Positions 25,138 to 34,665 of a DNA stretch of 63,617 nt are shown here, one piece after another. Where the stretch lies: positions 1-63,617 of the forward strand of contig JAIDUK010000040.1 in NCBI GenBank assembly GCA_029060215.1. The letters are read 5' to 3'. The position numbers and the translations under genes are program-made. The DNA comes from Alistipes sp. (GTDB taxonomy: Bacteria > Bacteroidota > Bacteroidia > Bacteroidales > Rikenellaceae). The notes beneath the pieces were generated by a model. The model searched no databases and was not told where the DNA came from. It saw nothing but the letters and a program-made list of their open reading frames with translations. Position 1 is the first letter of the stretch, and every line of letters begins with the position of its first letter.

Positions 25138-27249
25138 CTATCCCAAGTTCATGTTGAAGATGCCTTGCTGTTCGGCGTGTCCGGCCTGCACCGGATAGAC
25201 CAGCACGAAACTGCGGTCGGGCAGTTGTTCGTCCAAGTAGGCCGGGATGCGGTTCATGCCTGCCTGATAGGATATGCGGTCGCGGCGGCTCATGACCACC
25301 CACAGGCAGTCGTCCTTGCGCAGTTGGGGCAGCAGGGCCGCGGGGTTCTCCCAGTTTTCTTCGCAGACGACGTATTGGGCGATGTCTTTGCGGCGGCGAC
25401 GGCCCCGCAGGTGTTCGAGGGTCTTGGCCGGGGCATGGAAAATCAGTTGGGCGCCCGTGTCGTGGGCCAGATGGCGGATGCGTAGCAGCCACGCCTGAAA
25501 GCCCGCTTCCAGCTCCGCCTTGCGCGGGACCGCCACAAGGTGGCGTTTGATCGTCGGGAAGGGTTGGGCCGAATGGTAGATGAACGTCGTCACGGAGCAT
25601 TGGGCCAGCACGGCTTGCAAGGTCTTGCCCAGTGCGGCGGTCGTCGCAGCACCCGGGATGCCCGGAATCTGCAAGTTGGGGCCCGGCGTGCTCACGTGCA
25701 TGCCCAGCACAAGGTCGGTGATGTTGCGTTCGCGCACAGCGCTCACGATGGCGTTGACGATGTTCACATCGTAGCGCAGCAGGCTGTGCATATGGATGTC
25801 GGCCGCGGCGGCCGCTTTCACGGCCGTGTCGAGCAGCCCCTGCGCGTGTTTCTTCAGCTCAGGGTCGTCGGTCTGGTTGTCGATGACGTTGAGCGCATAG
25901 AGACTGCGGTACTTCTGTTTGGTCAGCGCGATGCTCAGCCCCACCAGTTCGGCGATCTTCTCCTGCCGCGACACCGGGATAAGCACATGTTCGCCTGTGC
26001 CGCGTTCGCCCGTGCCGCCCTGCTGGCCCTTGATGGCGATGTTGTGGGCGCCCCGCTGCGAGGCGAAGGTCGAGACGGTGCAGGTGGCCAGAATCATCAG
26101 GATCGTGCCGTTGAGCACCGCTTCGTTCAGCAGGCGGATCGGTTCGCCGTCGGGCGTGTGGCCCAGCACCACGTTGTAGCCCACCATCACGGCCGCCAGC
26201 GTGGCCGCCACGTGGGCGCTGCTCAGTCCGAAGAGCAGCGTGCGTTGGTCGCGGCTCAGGCGGAAGGTCTTCTGCGTCAGGCAGGCCGCCAAGTATTTGG
26301 CCGCCGTCACCATGACGATCATCACGGCGCTCACCTCGATCGTCTCCCAGCTCTTGAAGAACGCGCGGTAGTCGATCAGCATTCCCACGCCGATGAGGAA
26401 GAATGGAATGAAGATGGCGTTGCCCACGAATTCGATGCGGTTCATCAGGGGCGAGGTGCCCGGAATCAGGCGGTTCATGGCCAGTCCGGCAAGGAACGCT
26501 CCGATGATGGGTTCGAGCCCCGCCAGCTGGGCGAGGTAGGCGCCGAGGAAGACCATCACCAGCACGAAGACGTATTGCGACACGCTGTCGCTGCACCGCT
26601 TGAAGAACCAGCGGCCGAAGATCGGGAAGAGCACGAGGATGGCCGCCACGCAGGCTACGACCGATGCGCCGAAGCGGTACCAGAAGCCGCTGTCGGTTCG
26701 GCCCGTCGAGAGCCCCACCACCACGGTCAGGACCATCAGCGCCAGAATGTCGGTGATGATCGTGCCGCCCACGGCGATGGTCACGGCCTTGTCGCGCGTG
26801 ATGCCCAGCCGGCTCACGATGGGGTAGGCGATGAGCGTCTGCGAGGCGAAGAGCCCGGCCAGCAGCACCGACGAGTAGAACGGGTAGCCCAGAATATAGT
26901 AGCCCGCGACAATGCCGAAGAGCATCGGCACCGTGAAGGTGTAGAGCCCGAAGACCGCACTGCGCCAGCCGTTGCGCCGAAAGTCGTTCATGTCCATGTC
27001 CAGCCCCGAGAGGAACATGATGTAGAGGAGCCCCGCCGTGCCCGAGAGTATGATGCTGCTGTCGCGCAGCACCAGATTGAAGCCGTTGGGGCCGATGACC
27101 GCCCCGGCTATGATGAGCCCCAGCAGATAGGGGATCTTCAGGCGGTTGAGCAGCAGCGGCGCACCCAGCACGATGGCCATGATGAGCATGAACTTGAGGA
27201 TCGGGTCCTCGAGCGGCAGGGCGATGTCGATGGCTGCGGGCAAAAACAT
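25138..27249 (-). CDS. CPA2-type Na+(K+)/H+ antiporter with C-terminal cytoplasmic domain
   Basis: A 703-aa protein. About twelve membrane helices span residues 1-400, with the CPA2 hallmark GLIIAGAVIGPNGFNLVLRD and the core GAFLAGLAMNRLIP. The remaining 300 residues are soluble and resemble two universal-stress-protein-like halves (HVLIPVSRQEKIAELVGLSIAL), as in other Bacteroidales cation/proton antiporters. It should exchange monovalent cation for protons at the inner membrane; the ion cannot be told from sequence. The start at 27249 follows promoter TACCTTTG (27275). Confidence 0.88.
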   Translation of the reverse strand: MFLPAAIDIALPLEDPILKFMLIMAIVLGAPLLLNRLKIPYLLGLIIAGAVIGPNGFNLVLRDSSIILSGTAGLLYIMFLSGLDMDMNDFRRNGWRSAVFGLYTFTVPMLFGIVAGYYILGYPFYSSVLLAGLFASQTLIAYPIVSRLGITRDKAVTIAVGGTIITDILALMVLTVVVGLSTGRTDSGFWYRFGASVVACVAAILVLFPIFGRWFFKRCSDSVSQYVFVLVMVFLGAYLAQLAGLEPIIGAFLAGLAMNRLIPGTSPLMNRIEFVGNAIFIPFFLIGVGMLIDYRAFFKSWETIEVSAVMIVMVTAAKYLAACLTQKTFRLSRDQRTLLFGLSSAHVAATLAAVMVGYNVVLGHTPDGEPIRLLNEAVLNGTILMILATCTVSTFASQRGAHNIAIKGQQGGTGERGTGEHVLIPVSRQEKIAELVGLSIALTKQKYRSLYALNVIDNQTDDPELKKHAQGLLDTAVKAAAAADIHMHSLLRYDVNIVNAIVSAVRERNITDLVLGMHVSTPGPNLQIPGIPGAATTAALGKTLQAVLAQCSVTTFIYHSAQPFPTIKRHLVAVPRKAELEAGFQAWLLRIRHLAHDTGAQLIFHAPAKTLEHLRGRRRRKDIAQYVVCEENWENPAALLPQLRKDDCLWVVMSRRDRISYQAGMNRIPAYLDEQLPDRSFVLVYPVQAGHAEQQGIFNMNLG

Positions 27250-27274
27250 GGCGGACGGAAAGATTCGTATGATA

Positions 27275-27282
27275 CAAAGGTA
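27275..27282 (-). promoter_or_regulatory. Promoter -7 element for the antiporter (TACCTTTG)
   Basis: A perfect TAnnTTTG on the minus strand, 26 bp before the ATG. Confidence 0.5.
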
Positions 27283-27430
27283 GAAAAAATCGTGCGGATT
27301 TCCGTGCGCCGGGCCGCAAAATCTCGTGCCGGGCGGTTTTCGGCCGGATTTTTGGGCGGAGCGGGCCGGAGCGCTTGCCGGCGCCTGCAATTTTTTGGGG
27401 TCCGGAGCACCCGTTTTCCCGAAAAAAATG

Positions 27431-27438
27431 TAACTTTG
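27431..27438 (+). promoter_or_regulatory. Promoter -7 element for the MFS transporter (TAACTTTG)
   Basis: A perfect TAnnTTTG, 11 bp before the first ATG (27449) and 20 bp before the ATG at 27458. The close spacing makes the second ATG at least as likely. Confidence 0.5.
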
Positions 27439-27448
27439 AATTTCCGAA

Positions 27449-28609
27449 ATGGTTGACATGAAGAACGAAAAGGTAAGCAAACGCCTGCTGGCGCCCGTTC
27501 TGGCGGGGTTTTTCATCATGGGATTCTGCGACATCGTGGCTCCCATCACCGGGCGCATCGCCGCCGGTTTTCCGCACGGGCAGCAGGCCGCTGTGAGTTT
27601 CCTGCCTACGATGGTCTTTCTGTGGTTCTTGGTGTTGTCGACGCCCGTCGCCGCGTTGATGAACCGCATCGGCCGCAAAGCCACCGCTCTGCTGGGCTAC
27701 GCCTTTACCTGCGTGGGGCTGCTGGTGCCGTTCGTGGCGGGCGAGGGTTGCGCGCTGGGCTGGTATTTCGCCGGATTCGGGTTGCTCGGCATCGGCAATA
27801 CCATCGTGCAGGTGGCGGTCAACCCGCTGCTGGCGACCATCGTCCCGGGCGAGCGGATGACCAGCTACCTGACCGTGGGGCAGATTTTCCGCAACACGTC
27901 GCTGCTGCTGCTTGCGCCCATCGTCACCGGGCTTGTCGCCGCGACGGGTTCGTGGCGCTGGTTGCTGCCGATTTACGCGGCACTGACCGTGGCGGGCGGC
28001 GTGTGGCTGCAACTGACTTCCGTTCCCGAACCTCGGAGCGAGGGCCGGGCCGCCGGGCTGTCCGACTGCTTCCGGCTGCTGCGCAACCCCTCCGTGCTGC
28101 TGGCTGCGCTCGGCGTGGCTTGCTTCATTGCTGCCGACGTGGGCATCGGGTTCCTCTCGGTGCGGCTCATCGACAACCCCTCGTCGATCCTCACCACCAC
28201 CGGATTCTATGCCTGCCGGATCGTGGGCACGCTGGTGGGCGCGTGGGTGCTGCTGCACTATTCCGATGTGAAGTACCTGCGCTGGAACATGGCCGCGGCG
28301 CTGGCATTGGCAGTGCTGCTGCTCTTCGTGCGCAACGAAGCGGCCATCTACGCCGCCATCGGCTTGCTGGGCTTCGCCATGGCCTGCGTTTTCGCGACAT
28401 TCTACGCCGTAGCCACCAAGGCCGAACCCGCCCATGCCAACGGAGTGGCGGGGCTGATGATCATGGCCATTTCGGCCGGGGCTCTGTCGGGACCCGTGTG
28501 CGGGGCCGTGGCGCGGGCTGCGGACAATCCTCACATGGGTCTGCTGTTCGTTGCCGCCTGCATCGCCTACATGCTCTGGGCGGCGTGCAGACTGCGAATT
28601 AAAAATTAA
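27449..28609 (+). CDS. MFS transporter, FucP/sugar:proton symporter type
   Basis: A 386-aa protein with twelve predicted helices. GFFIMGFCDIVAPITGRIAAGFP in helix 1 and GNTIVQVAVNPLLATIVP in the first half recall the L-fucose permease (FucP) branch of the MFS. A proton-coupled sugar importer is therefore the best guess; the substrate is open. The true start may be the ATG at 27458 (MKNEKVSKRLL). The last codons ATT AAA AAT TAA (IKN stop) are part of the AT-rich repeat that follows. Confidence 0.8.
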   Translation: MVDMKNEKVSKRLLAPVLAGFFIMGFCDIVAPITGRIAAGFPHGQQAAVSFLPTMVFLWFLVLSTPVAALMNRIGRKATALLGYAFTCVGLLVPFVAGEGCALGWYFAGFGLLGIGNTIVQVAVNPLLATIVPGERMTSYLTVGQIFRNTSLLLLAPIVTGLVAATGSWRWLLPIYAALTVAGGVWLQLTSVPEPRSEGRAAGLSDCFRLLRNPSVLLAALGVACFIAADVGIGFLSVRLIDNPSSILTTTGFYACRIVGTLVGAWVLLHYSDVKYLRWNMAAALALAVLLLFVRNEAAIYAAIGLLGFAMACVFATFYAVATKAEPAHANGVAGLMIMAISAGALSGPVCGAVARAADNPHMGLLFVAACIAYMLWAACRLRIKN

Positions 28610-28620
28610 GAATGAAAAAT
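28598..28620. repeat. AAAAATTAA-type repeat over the MFS stop codon
   Basis: ATTAAAAATTAAGAATGAAAAATG begins inside the last four codons of the MFS gene. Very similar sequence lies at the 3' ends of xylB (40277-40306) and the TrmH-type gene (56812-56824). Confidence 0.6.
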
Positions 28621-28680
28621 GCGATTCCAAGGCACAAGCCGAAGAATCCGTAAAATATCAGTTGCAAAGTTCATTATTTT

Positions 28681-29271
28681 ATGTTACGCAAAATCTTCTT
28701 CACTCTTTTGTTCGTTTCGGCCGCAGCGGCCGCAGCGGCCCAGCCGCTGAAAGTCGAATGGGGCGTCATGGCCGGTATCAACGTACCCGACTACACGACC
28801 AACATGGCGTCGACCGACATCAAGAACAAACTCGGCTGGCAGGCCGGTATCGTCACTTCGCTCAAATTCGGGTGGGTGTCGCTCGACCCGCAGATCTTCT
28901 ACGTGCGGCAGGGGCTGCGCATCAAGCCCGAGGGTAGCGACGAGATCGACCTCAAGTCCAATTCGGTCGACGTGCCCGTGTTGGTGGCTTTCCGGCCCAT
29001 CCGCTTCCTGCGCATCTTCGCCGGCCCGGTCTTCACGGTGGTCAACAGCTGCAAGGAGAAGTCCGAGGGCGACCGCTACGACTTCGGGCGCGTGCGCCCC
29101 ACGCTCTCCTACTCGGTGGGCGCCGGGGTCACGGTGCTCAAGCACCTGACGGTCGACCTGCGCTACAACGGCCAGTTCAAGGCCAAGAGCGAAGTGGTGC
29201 TGCCCGACGGCCGCCAGCTCGACAAACTGCGCACCTACAACGTTGCGCTCAACGTGGGTTACCTCTTTTAG
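28681..29271 (+). CDS. Outer-membrane beta-barrel protein (porin/OmpW-like family)
   Basis: A 196-aa protein. The signal peptide MLRKIFFTLLFVSAAAAAAAQ is followed by alternating hydrophobic strands ending in the aromatic LNVGYLF, the usual barrel C-terminus. The pattern GVMAGINVPDY...GWQAGIVTSLKFGWVSLDPQIFYVRQGLRI fits the small outer-membrane beta-barrel (PorT/OMP_b-brl) proteins of Bacteroidetes. Cargo unknown. It is upstream of phoH in the same reading frame, separated only by its TAG stop and a few codons. Confidence 0.8.
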   Translation: MLRKIFFTLLFVSAAAAAAAQPLKVEWGVMAGINVPDYTTNMASTDIKNKLGWQAGIVTSLKFGWVSLDPQIFYVRQGLRIKPEGSDEIDLKSNSVDVPVLVAFRPIRFLRIFAGPVFTVVNSCKEKSEGDRYDFGRVRPTLSYSVGAGVTVLKHLTVDLRYNGQFKAKSEVVLPDGRQLDKLRTYNVALNVGYLF

Positions 29272-29283
29272 CCTATAACCGGA

Positions 29284-30227
<944 letters not shown>

Positions 30228-30231
<4 letters not shown>

Positions 30232-31715
30232 ATCGTAAAACAGATACCGTTATGGACAGAAACCTATCCGCGCTCCAACCCGCGCTCGTCTGGAAGCATT
30301 TCGCCGAGATCGTCCGCATCCCGCGGCCCTCGTCGCACGAAGAGAAAATCCGCGCATACGTCCTCGGCGTCGCCCGTTCGCTCGGGCTCGAATGCCGCGA
30401 GGACGAGGCCCACAACATCTATGTCCGCAAGCCCGCGTCGCCCGGCATGGAGAACCGCAAGGGAATCGTTTTGCAGGCCCACCTCGACATGGTGCCGCAG
30501 AAGAACAACGACAAGAAGTTCGACTTCCTGACCGACCCCATCGACGCCTACATCGACGGTGAGTGGGTCACGGCCGACGGCACGACGCTCGGCGCCGACA
30601 ACGGCATCGGCGCGGCGGCCATTCTGGCGGTGCTCGAGGACAATACGCTCGTCCACGGACCCCTCGAGGCGCTCTTCACCGCCACCGAGGAGACCGGCAT
30701 GGACGGGGCTTTCGGCCTGAAGCCGGGGCTTTTGCAGGGCGATATTCTGCTGAACCTCGACTCCGAGACCGAGGGCGAACTCTACGTCGGCTGCGCCGGG
30801 GGGCTCGACGCCAACATCGCCTTCGACTATGCCGAGGTTCCTGCCCCTGCGGACGATTTCAAGGCCGCACGGCTCTCGGTCAAGGGGCTCAAGGGCGGCC
30901 ATTCGGGCATCCAGATCGTGGCCCAGCGCGCCAACGCCAACAAGCTGCTTTTCCGCCTGCTCAACGCCGAGGCCGGGAAGTGCGGCGTCGTGCTTGCATC
31001 GGTCGACGGCGGGGGGCTGCGCAACGCCATTCCGCGCGAGGCCGAAGCCGTCGTGCTCATTCCTGCGGCCAACTATAGGGCTTTTGCCGATGCGGTGGCC
31101 GCCTACGAAAAGACCGTTGCCGCCGAGTTCGAGGGCATCGAGGATTCCATTGCAGTTCGGCTCGATGCGTGCCAAGCCCCTGCCGGGGTCATCCCGGCCG
31201 ACGTGGCTTCCAATCTCATCCGGGCCGTCGTCGGCTGTCCCGACGGCGTGGTGCGCATGTCGGTGGCCATGCCCGGGCTGGTGCAGACTTCGACCAACCT
31301 TGCGCGCGTGGTCTCCGACGGCCGGAGCATCAAGTTGCAGTGCCTGCTGCGCAGTTCGGTCCGCAGCGAAAAGGAAGCGTTGGGCGAAGCGATCGCCGCC
31401 GTCTTCGCGCTGGCCGGGGCCGACACCGAACTGACGGGCAGCTACGACGGCTGGAACCCCGACATGAAGTCGCCCATCCTCAAGGCGATGACCGCTTCCT
31501 ACGAAGAGCTCTACGGCCGCAAACCCGCCGTCACGGCCATCCATGCCGGGTTGGAGTGCGGCATCATCGGCAGCAACTACCCGGGGCTCGACATGATTTC
31601 GTTCGGCCCGACGATCTGCTACCCCCACTCGCCCGACGAGAAGGTCGAAATCGCTTCGGTGGCCAAGTTCTACGATTTTCTGGTGCGCACGCTGGCCAAC
31701 GCCCCTCAAAAGTAA
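30228..31715 (+). CDS. pepD: Aminoacyl-histidine dipeptidase (PepD, M20 family)
   Basis: A cytosolic zinc dipeptidase with broad specificity, including Xaa-His (carnosine-type) dipeptides, 495 aa. Metal-site motifs are LQAHLDMVPQ, GADNGIGAAA, the catalytic pair in TATEETGMDGAFGL, and HAGLECGIIG near the C-terminus. The lid domain contains GLKGGHSGIQI. The start overlaps the phoH stop by 4 bp; an alternative is the ATG at 30252. It shares a transcript with phoH and the lipid kinase. Confidence 0.92.
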
Positions 31716-31721
31716 CGGCCG

Positions 31722-32690
31722 GTGGAGCAGCCCGCAAACAAATGGTTCACGATCGTCAACCCCGTGGCCGGCGGCGGCCGCGGGCTCGATCATTTCCCGC
31801 AGATATCCAAGCATCTGCGCGATGCGCATATTCTCTGCGAGCCGGTTTTCACGGAGCATAAGTTCCACGCCACGGAGCTGACGGTCTCGGCCGTGCGCGA
31901 GGGGTATCGCCGCATCATCGTCGTCGGCGGCGACGGCACGCTCCACGAGGTGGTCAACGGGCTTTTCATCCAGCAGGAGGTGCGGCCCGACGAGGTGTTG
32001 GTGGCCGTGATAGCCGTGGGTACGGGCAACGACTGGGTCCGTACGTTCGGCATCTCCAACCGCTACTACGACGCCGTGGAAGCCATCCGCGAGGAGTGTT
32101 CTTTCTTGCAGGACGTCGGCGTGGTCTCCTACGAGGAGGCGCACTACCGCCAGTGCCGCTATATCGCCAATGTCGCCGGGGCGGGCTTCGACGCGCAGGT
32201 CATCCGCAAGCTCACCCACCTGAAGAAGAAGGGGCACAAGAGCCGCTGGCGCTATACGTGGTGTCTGGTGCGTTCCTATTTCGGCTACAAGTCCACGGGC
32301 GTCAAGGTGTGGGTCGACGACAAGCTGATCTACAACAACCTGCTGCTCTCGATCGCCATCGGGGTCTGCAAATACAACGGCGGCGGCATCCAGCAGCTGC
32401 CCGAGGCCGTGGCCGACGACGGCATGCTCGATCTGTCGCTCATCCGGCCCATCCACTTCTGGCACATCCTTTTCCGCTTCCGCTACCTGTTCAACGGCGG
32501 CATCTACCGCATCCGCCATGTGTTGCAGGCGCGCGGCAGCCGCATCCGCATCGAGTCTTCGCCCGAGGTGTCGGTCGAAGCCGACGGCGAGCTGCTGGGC
32601 GAAACGCCGCTCGAATTCACGGTGCTCCACAAGGCCATCCGCATTGTCGTCGGAGCCGATTTCTACAAGGCCCGCGCCGGAAATCAATGA
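31722..32690 (+). CDS. Diacylglycerol/lipid kinase family protein
   Basis: A 322-aa protein starting at GTG, 6 bp after pepD. The DAGK catalytic motif VVGGDGTLHEVVNGL, NPVAGGGRG at the N-terminus, AVGTGNDWVRTFG, and the acidic ADDGMLDLSLI region identify the YegS/DgkB-type lipid kinase family. It probably phosphorylates diacylglycerol or a related lipid at the inner face of the membrane. The stop codon TGA is part of an AATGAATA repeat (32686-32712). Confidence 0.85.
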   Translation: MEQPANKWFTIVNPVAGGGRGLDHFPQISKHLRDAHILCEPVFTEHKFHATELTVSAVREGYRRIIVVGGDGTLHEVVNGLFIQQEVRPDEVLVAVIAVGTGNDWVRTFGISNRYYDAVEAIREECSFLQDVGVVSYEEAHYRQCRYIANVAGAGFDAQVIRKLTHLKKKGHKSRWRYTWCLVRSYFGYKSTGVKVWVDDKLIYNNLLLSIAIGVCKYNGGGIQQLPEAVADDGMLDLSLIRPIHFWHILFRFRYLFNGGIYRIRHVLQARGSRIRIESSPEVSVEADGELLGETPLEFTVLHKAIRIVVGADFYKARAGNQ

Positions 32691-32712
32691 ATAATCAATA
32701 ATGAATAGTTAA
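32686..32712. repeat. AATGAATA-type repeat over the lipid-kinase stop codon
   Basis: Units AATCAATGAATA and AATGAATAGTTAA begin in the last codons of the lipid kinase (N Q stop) and extend 22 bp beyond. It is the same family as at 23206-23280. Confidence 0.6.
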
Positions 32713-32783
32713 CGATTTTCGCAGCATCCGACCAATTATTCACTTTCGGATTGCGGGTTGTTCGACGATGCCCGTACAACAAT

Positions 32784-32816
32784 ACGGCGGGACTTCTCCA
32801 AGAGAGGTCCCGCCGT
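32784..32816. terminator. Bidirectional terminator hairpin
   Basis: ACGGCGGGAC (32784-32793) pairs with GTCCCGCCGT (32807-32816) around a loop that itself pairs partly. On the plus side TCTGTTTT follows. It lies between the convergent lipid-kinase and lipoprotein genes. Confidence 0.75.
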
Positions 32817-32837
32817 TCTGTTTTCGGCTGCGGTCGT

Positions 32838-33413
32838 TTAGTCGACGGTCTCTATTACGTCCACTTCCGTCACCGTCCAGTCGAACAGGTCGTTGGCGCA
32901 CTGGCTTTCGATGCGGCGGATCCGCGAGTTGTCGGTGGTGTCGGCCAGCACGGCGTTGAAGAACTGCGTCATGGTCTGGTAGGCGCTGTTGACCTTGTAG
33001 GCGAAGCAGTTGTAGAACTGGCGCTGCTGTTCGTGGTCCAGCCCGGCGGGCAGGATGCCCTGAGCCACCAGATAGGGATAGGGGTAGATATGGCGCATGT
33101 TGCGTGCATCGGCGTTGAGTTCGTCGACGATGGCCGTCACCACCACCATGTCCACCGTGTCGTTGACGCCCGGCATTTGGATGAAGGTCGTATAGACCGG
33201 GTAGTCGGCTTCCAGATCGGTGGCCACACCGTCGGTGAAGACTACGTACTCGTCGTCGGTCAGGTCGTTCAGATAGGCCATCTGGCGGTAGTCGCGCAGG
33301 GCTTCGCGCATGGCCTTGCGCTCTTCGTGGTTCCATTGGCGGCGCTGCGAGCAGCCGATGAACCCTGCGGTCGTCACGGCCAGCAGAGAGGCGCAGAAGA
33401 GAATTTTTTTCAT
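32838..33413 (-). CDS. Hypothetical lipoprotein
   Basis: A 191-aa protein with a signal peptide and lipobox ending TTAGFIGC, so it is lipid-anchored. The mature part is charged and helical (NHEERKAMREALRDYRQMAYLNDL) without a recognisable domain. The start MKKILFCASLL was chosen over the 18 codons upstream because it begins a proper signal peptide. Single gene with its own terminator; function unknown. Confidence 0.75.
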   Translation of the reverse strand: MKKILFCASLLAVTTAGFIGCSQRRQWNHEERKAMREALRDYRQMAYLNDLTDDEYVVFTDGVATDLEADYPVYTTFIQMPGVNDTVDMVVVTAIVDELNADARNMRHIYPYPYLVAQGILPAGLDHEQQRQFYNCFAYKVNSAYQTMTQFFNAVLADTTDNSRIRRIESQCANDLFDWTVTEVDVIETVD

Positions 33414-33475
33414 GGTTAACCTCGGTTTTGGTTTTACTTTCCTGCCGTTCAGCAATCCGTGTGCCAAAAAATTCC

Positions 33476-33483
33476 TAATTTTG
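33476..33483 (+). promoter_or_regulatory. Promoter -7 element for the YjbR gene (TAATTTTG)
   Basis: A perfect TAnnTTTG only 4 bp before the ATG at 33488, predicting a leaderless or near-leaderless message. Confidence 0.5.
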
Positions 33484-33487
33484 CGTT

Positions 33488-33871
33488 ATGGATGTGCTCG
33501 AATTCCGCGACTACTGCCTGTCGCTTCCCTTTACCGAAGAGTCTACGCCCTTCGACGAGACTACGCTGGTCTACAAGGTCGGGGGCAAGATGTATGCCTG
33601 CGCCGACATGGCCGACTTCGGACGCATAGCCGTCAAGTGCGACCCCCAAGAAGCGCTGCGCCTGCGCGAGCAGTATGCCGAGGTCGGTACGGCGGCCCAT
33701 TTCAACAAACAGCATTGGAACGGCATCCGCACCGACGGCGACCTGCCCGACGCGTTTCTGCGCGAGCAGATCCGCAATTCCTATCGGTTGGTTCTGCGGT
33801 TGAACGTCACGCCCAAGGCGTTGCGCGAGCAGATCGCGGCCTACGTCGAGCAGCACGGCCTGCCCGAATAG
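33488..33871 (+). CDS. MmcQ/YjbR family DNA-binding-like protein
   Basis: A 127-aa protein of the CyaY-like YjbR fold. The pattern LEFRDYCLSLPFTEESTPFDETTLVYKVGGKMYACAD, the central KCDPQEALRLREQY and the closing HWNGIR...LPDAFLREQIRNSYRLVLRLN are family features. Members have been called DNA-binding on structural grounds, but the function is not established. Monocistronic, followed by a strong terminator. Confidence 0.85.
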   Translation: MDVLEFRDYCLSLPFTEESTPFDETTLVYKVGGKMYACADMADFGRIAVKCDPQEALRLREQYAEVGTAAHFNKQHWNGIRTDGDLPDAFLREQIRNSYRLVLRLNVTPKALREQIAAYVEQHGLPE

Positions 33872-33895
33872 CCCCGGTCCCTGCCTGCAAAAACA

Positions 33896-33924
33896 GCGGC
33901 CCGTCCTCCGAGAGGACGGGCCGC
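33896..33924. terminator. Bidirectional terminator, 13-bp perfect stem
   Basis: 33896-33908 and 33912-33924 are perfectly complementary with a 3-nt loop. TTCTGT follows on the plus side, and TGTTTTTG on the minus side. It serves the convergent YjbR gene and pnuC. Confidence 0.85.
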
Positions 33925-33929
33925 TTCTG

Positions 33930-34499
33930 TCAGTCGGCCGCCAGCCGCCGCCAGCGCACGTAGCCCGCTATGGCCAGCGCCGAATAGAGGGCGTAGAGCC
34001 CGGCCGTGACGGGGATTCCCTTGTAGAGGTAGAGCCCCACGGTCACCATGTCGACCGCCAGCCATACGAGCCATTGTTCGAGCCATTTGCGCGACAGCAT
34101 CCAGTAGGCCACGATGCAGAGCGCCGTGGTCAGGCTGTCCCAGAACGGCACTGTGCTGTTGGTGAAGCCGGTCAGCAGCCAGTAGATGGCCGCATGCAGC
34201 GCCGCATAGACCGCCGCCAACACCGGTACGGCCCGCCAAGGCGTATGGCCTATGCGCAGGCCCTGCTGCTGTTTGCGGGGGGCATTGTGCCACACGGCCC
34301 AGCCGTAGAGCCCGGCCAGCACGTAGTAGACTTGCATCGAGCAGTCGGCATAGAGCCCGGCCTTGTAGTAGAGCGCTCCGTGCACCACGGGCATCACGAG
34401 CCCCACGATCCACAACCGGATGTCGGCCCGGTACTCCAGCCACAGGTAGAGCACTCCGAGCGCAGCTCCGGCGATTTGCAACAGCAGTTTGGTGTCCAC
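33930..34499 (-). CDS. pnuC: PnuC family permease, probable thiamine transporter (PnuT)
   Basis: A 189-aa protein with seven predicted helices. The PnuC pattern LYLWLEYRADIRLWIVGLVMPVVHG and the late WLAVDMVTVGLYLYKGIP are clear. The family moves vitamins or nucleosides by facilitated diffusion. This gene lies directly downstream of a TPP-riboswitch-controlled TonB receptor on the same strand. The predicted substrate is therefore thiamine (PnuT) rather than nicotinamide riboside, as proposed by comparative genomics for similar Bacteroidetes clusters. The 166-bp gap holds repeats. Confidence 0.82.
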   Translation of the reverse strand: MDTKLLLQIAGAALGVLYLWLEYRADIRLWIVGLVMPVVHGALYYKAGLYADCSMQVYYVLAGLYGWAVWHNAPRKQQQGLRIGHTPWRAVPVLAAVYAALHAAIYWLLTGFTNSTVPFWDSLTTALCIVAYWMLSRKWLEQWLVWLAVDMVTVGLYLYKGIPVTAGLYALYSALAIAGYVRWRRLAAD

Positions 34500-34504
34500 T
34501 TCGG

Positions 34505-34590
34505 AAGGTGAAAAGTTAAACGTTAAAGGTGAAAAGTGAAAAATGAAAAGTGAGAGGTGAAAGGTTAAAAGCGAAAGGTGCGAAATTTTT
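34505..34590. repeat. GTGAAAR heptamer array between the TonB receptor and pnuC
   Basis: About eleven degenerate 7-nt units (GTGAAAA, GTTAAAG, GTGAGAG, GCGAAAG) run in one orientation from just 5 bp before the pnuC start to the next repeat. Confidence 0.75.
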
Positions 34591-34659
34591 TTGTCATTCT
34601 GAGCGAAGCGAAGAATCTGTTTTCGGATAACGGAATTATTCGCTAACGCTCAGAATGAT
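34591..34659. repeat. Dispersed GTCATTCTGAG element with inverted ends
   Basis: TGTCATTCTGAGCGAAGCGAAGAAT (left) faces ATTATTCGCTAACGCTCAGAATGAT (right). The near-complementary ends form a stem-loop element of about 69 bp lying 6 bp after the TonB receptor stop. Confidence 0.75.
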
Positions 34660-34665
34660 GAATGG

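Noticed and set aside
30264..32687. An 807-codon minus-strand open frame across pepD and the lipid kinase
   Set aside because: It runs through two genes with clear active-site motifs and an operon layout on the plus strand; open only because of high GC.
33930..34499. Nicotinamide riboside transporter (classic PnuC)
   Set aside because: The TPP riboswitch and TonB receptor directly upstream favour thiamine; no NAD-synthesis gene is near.
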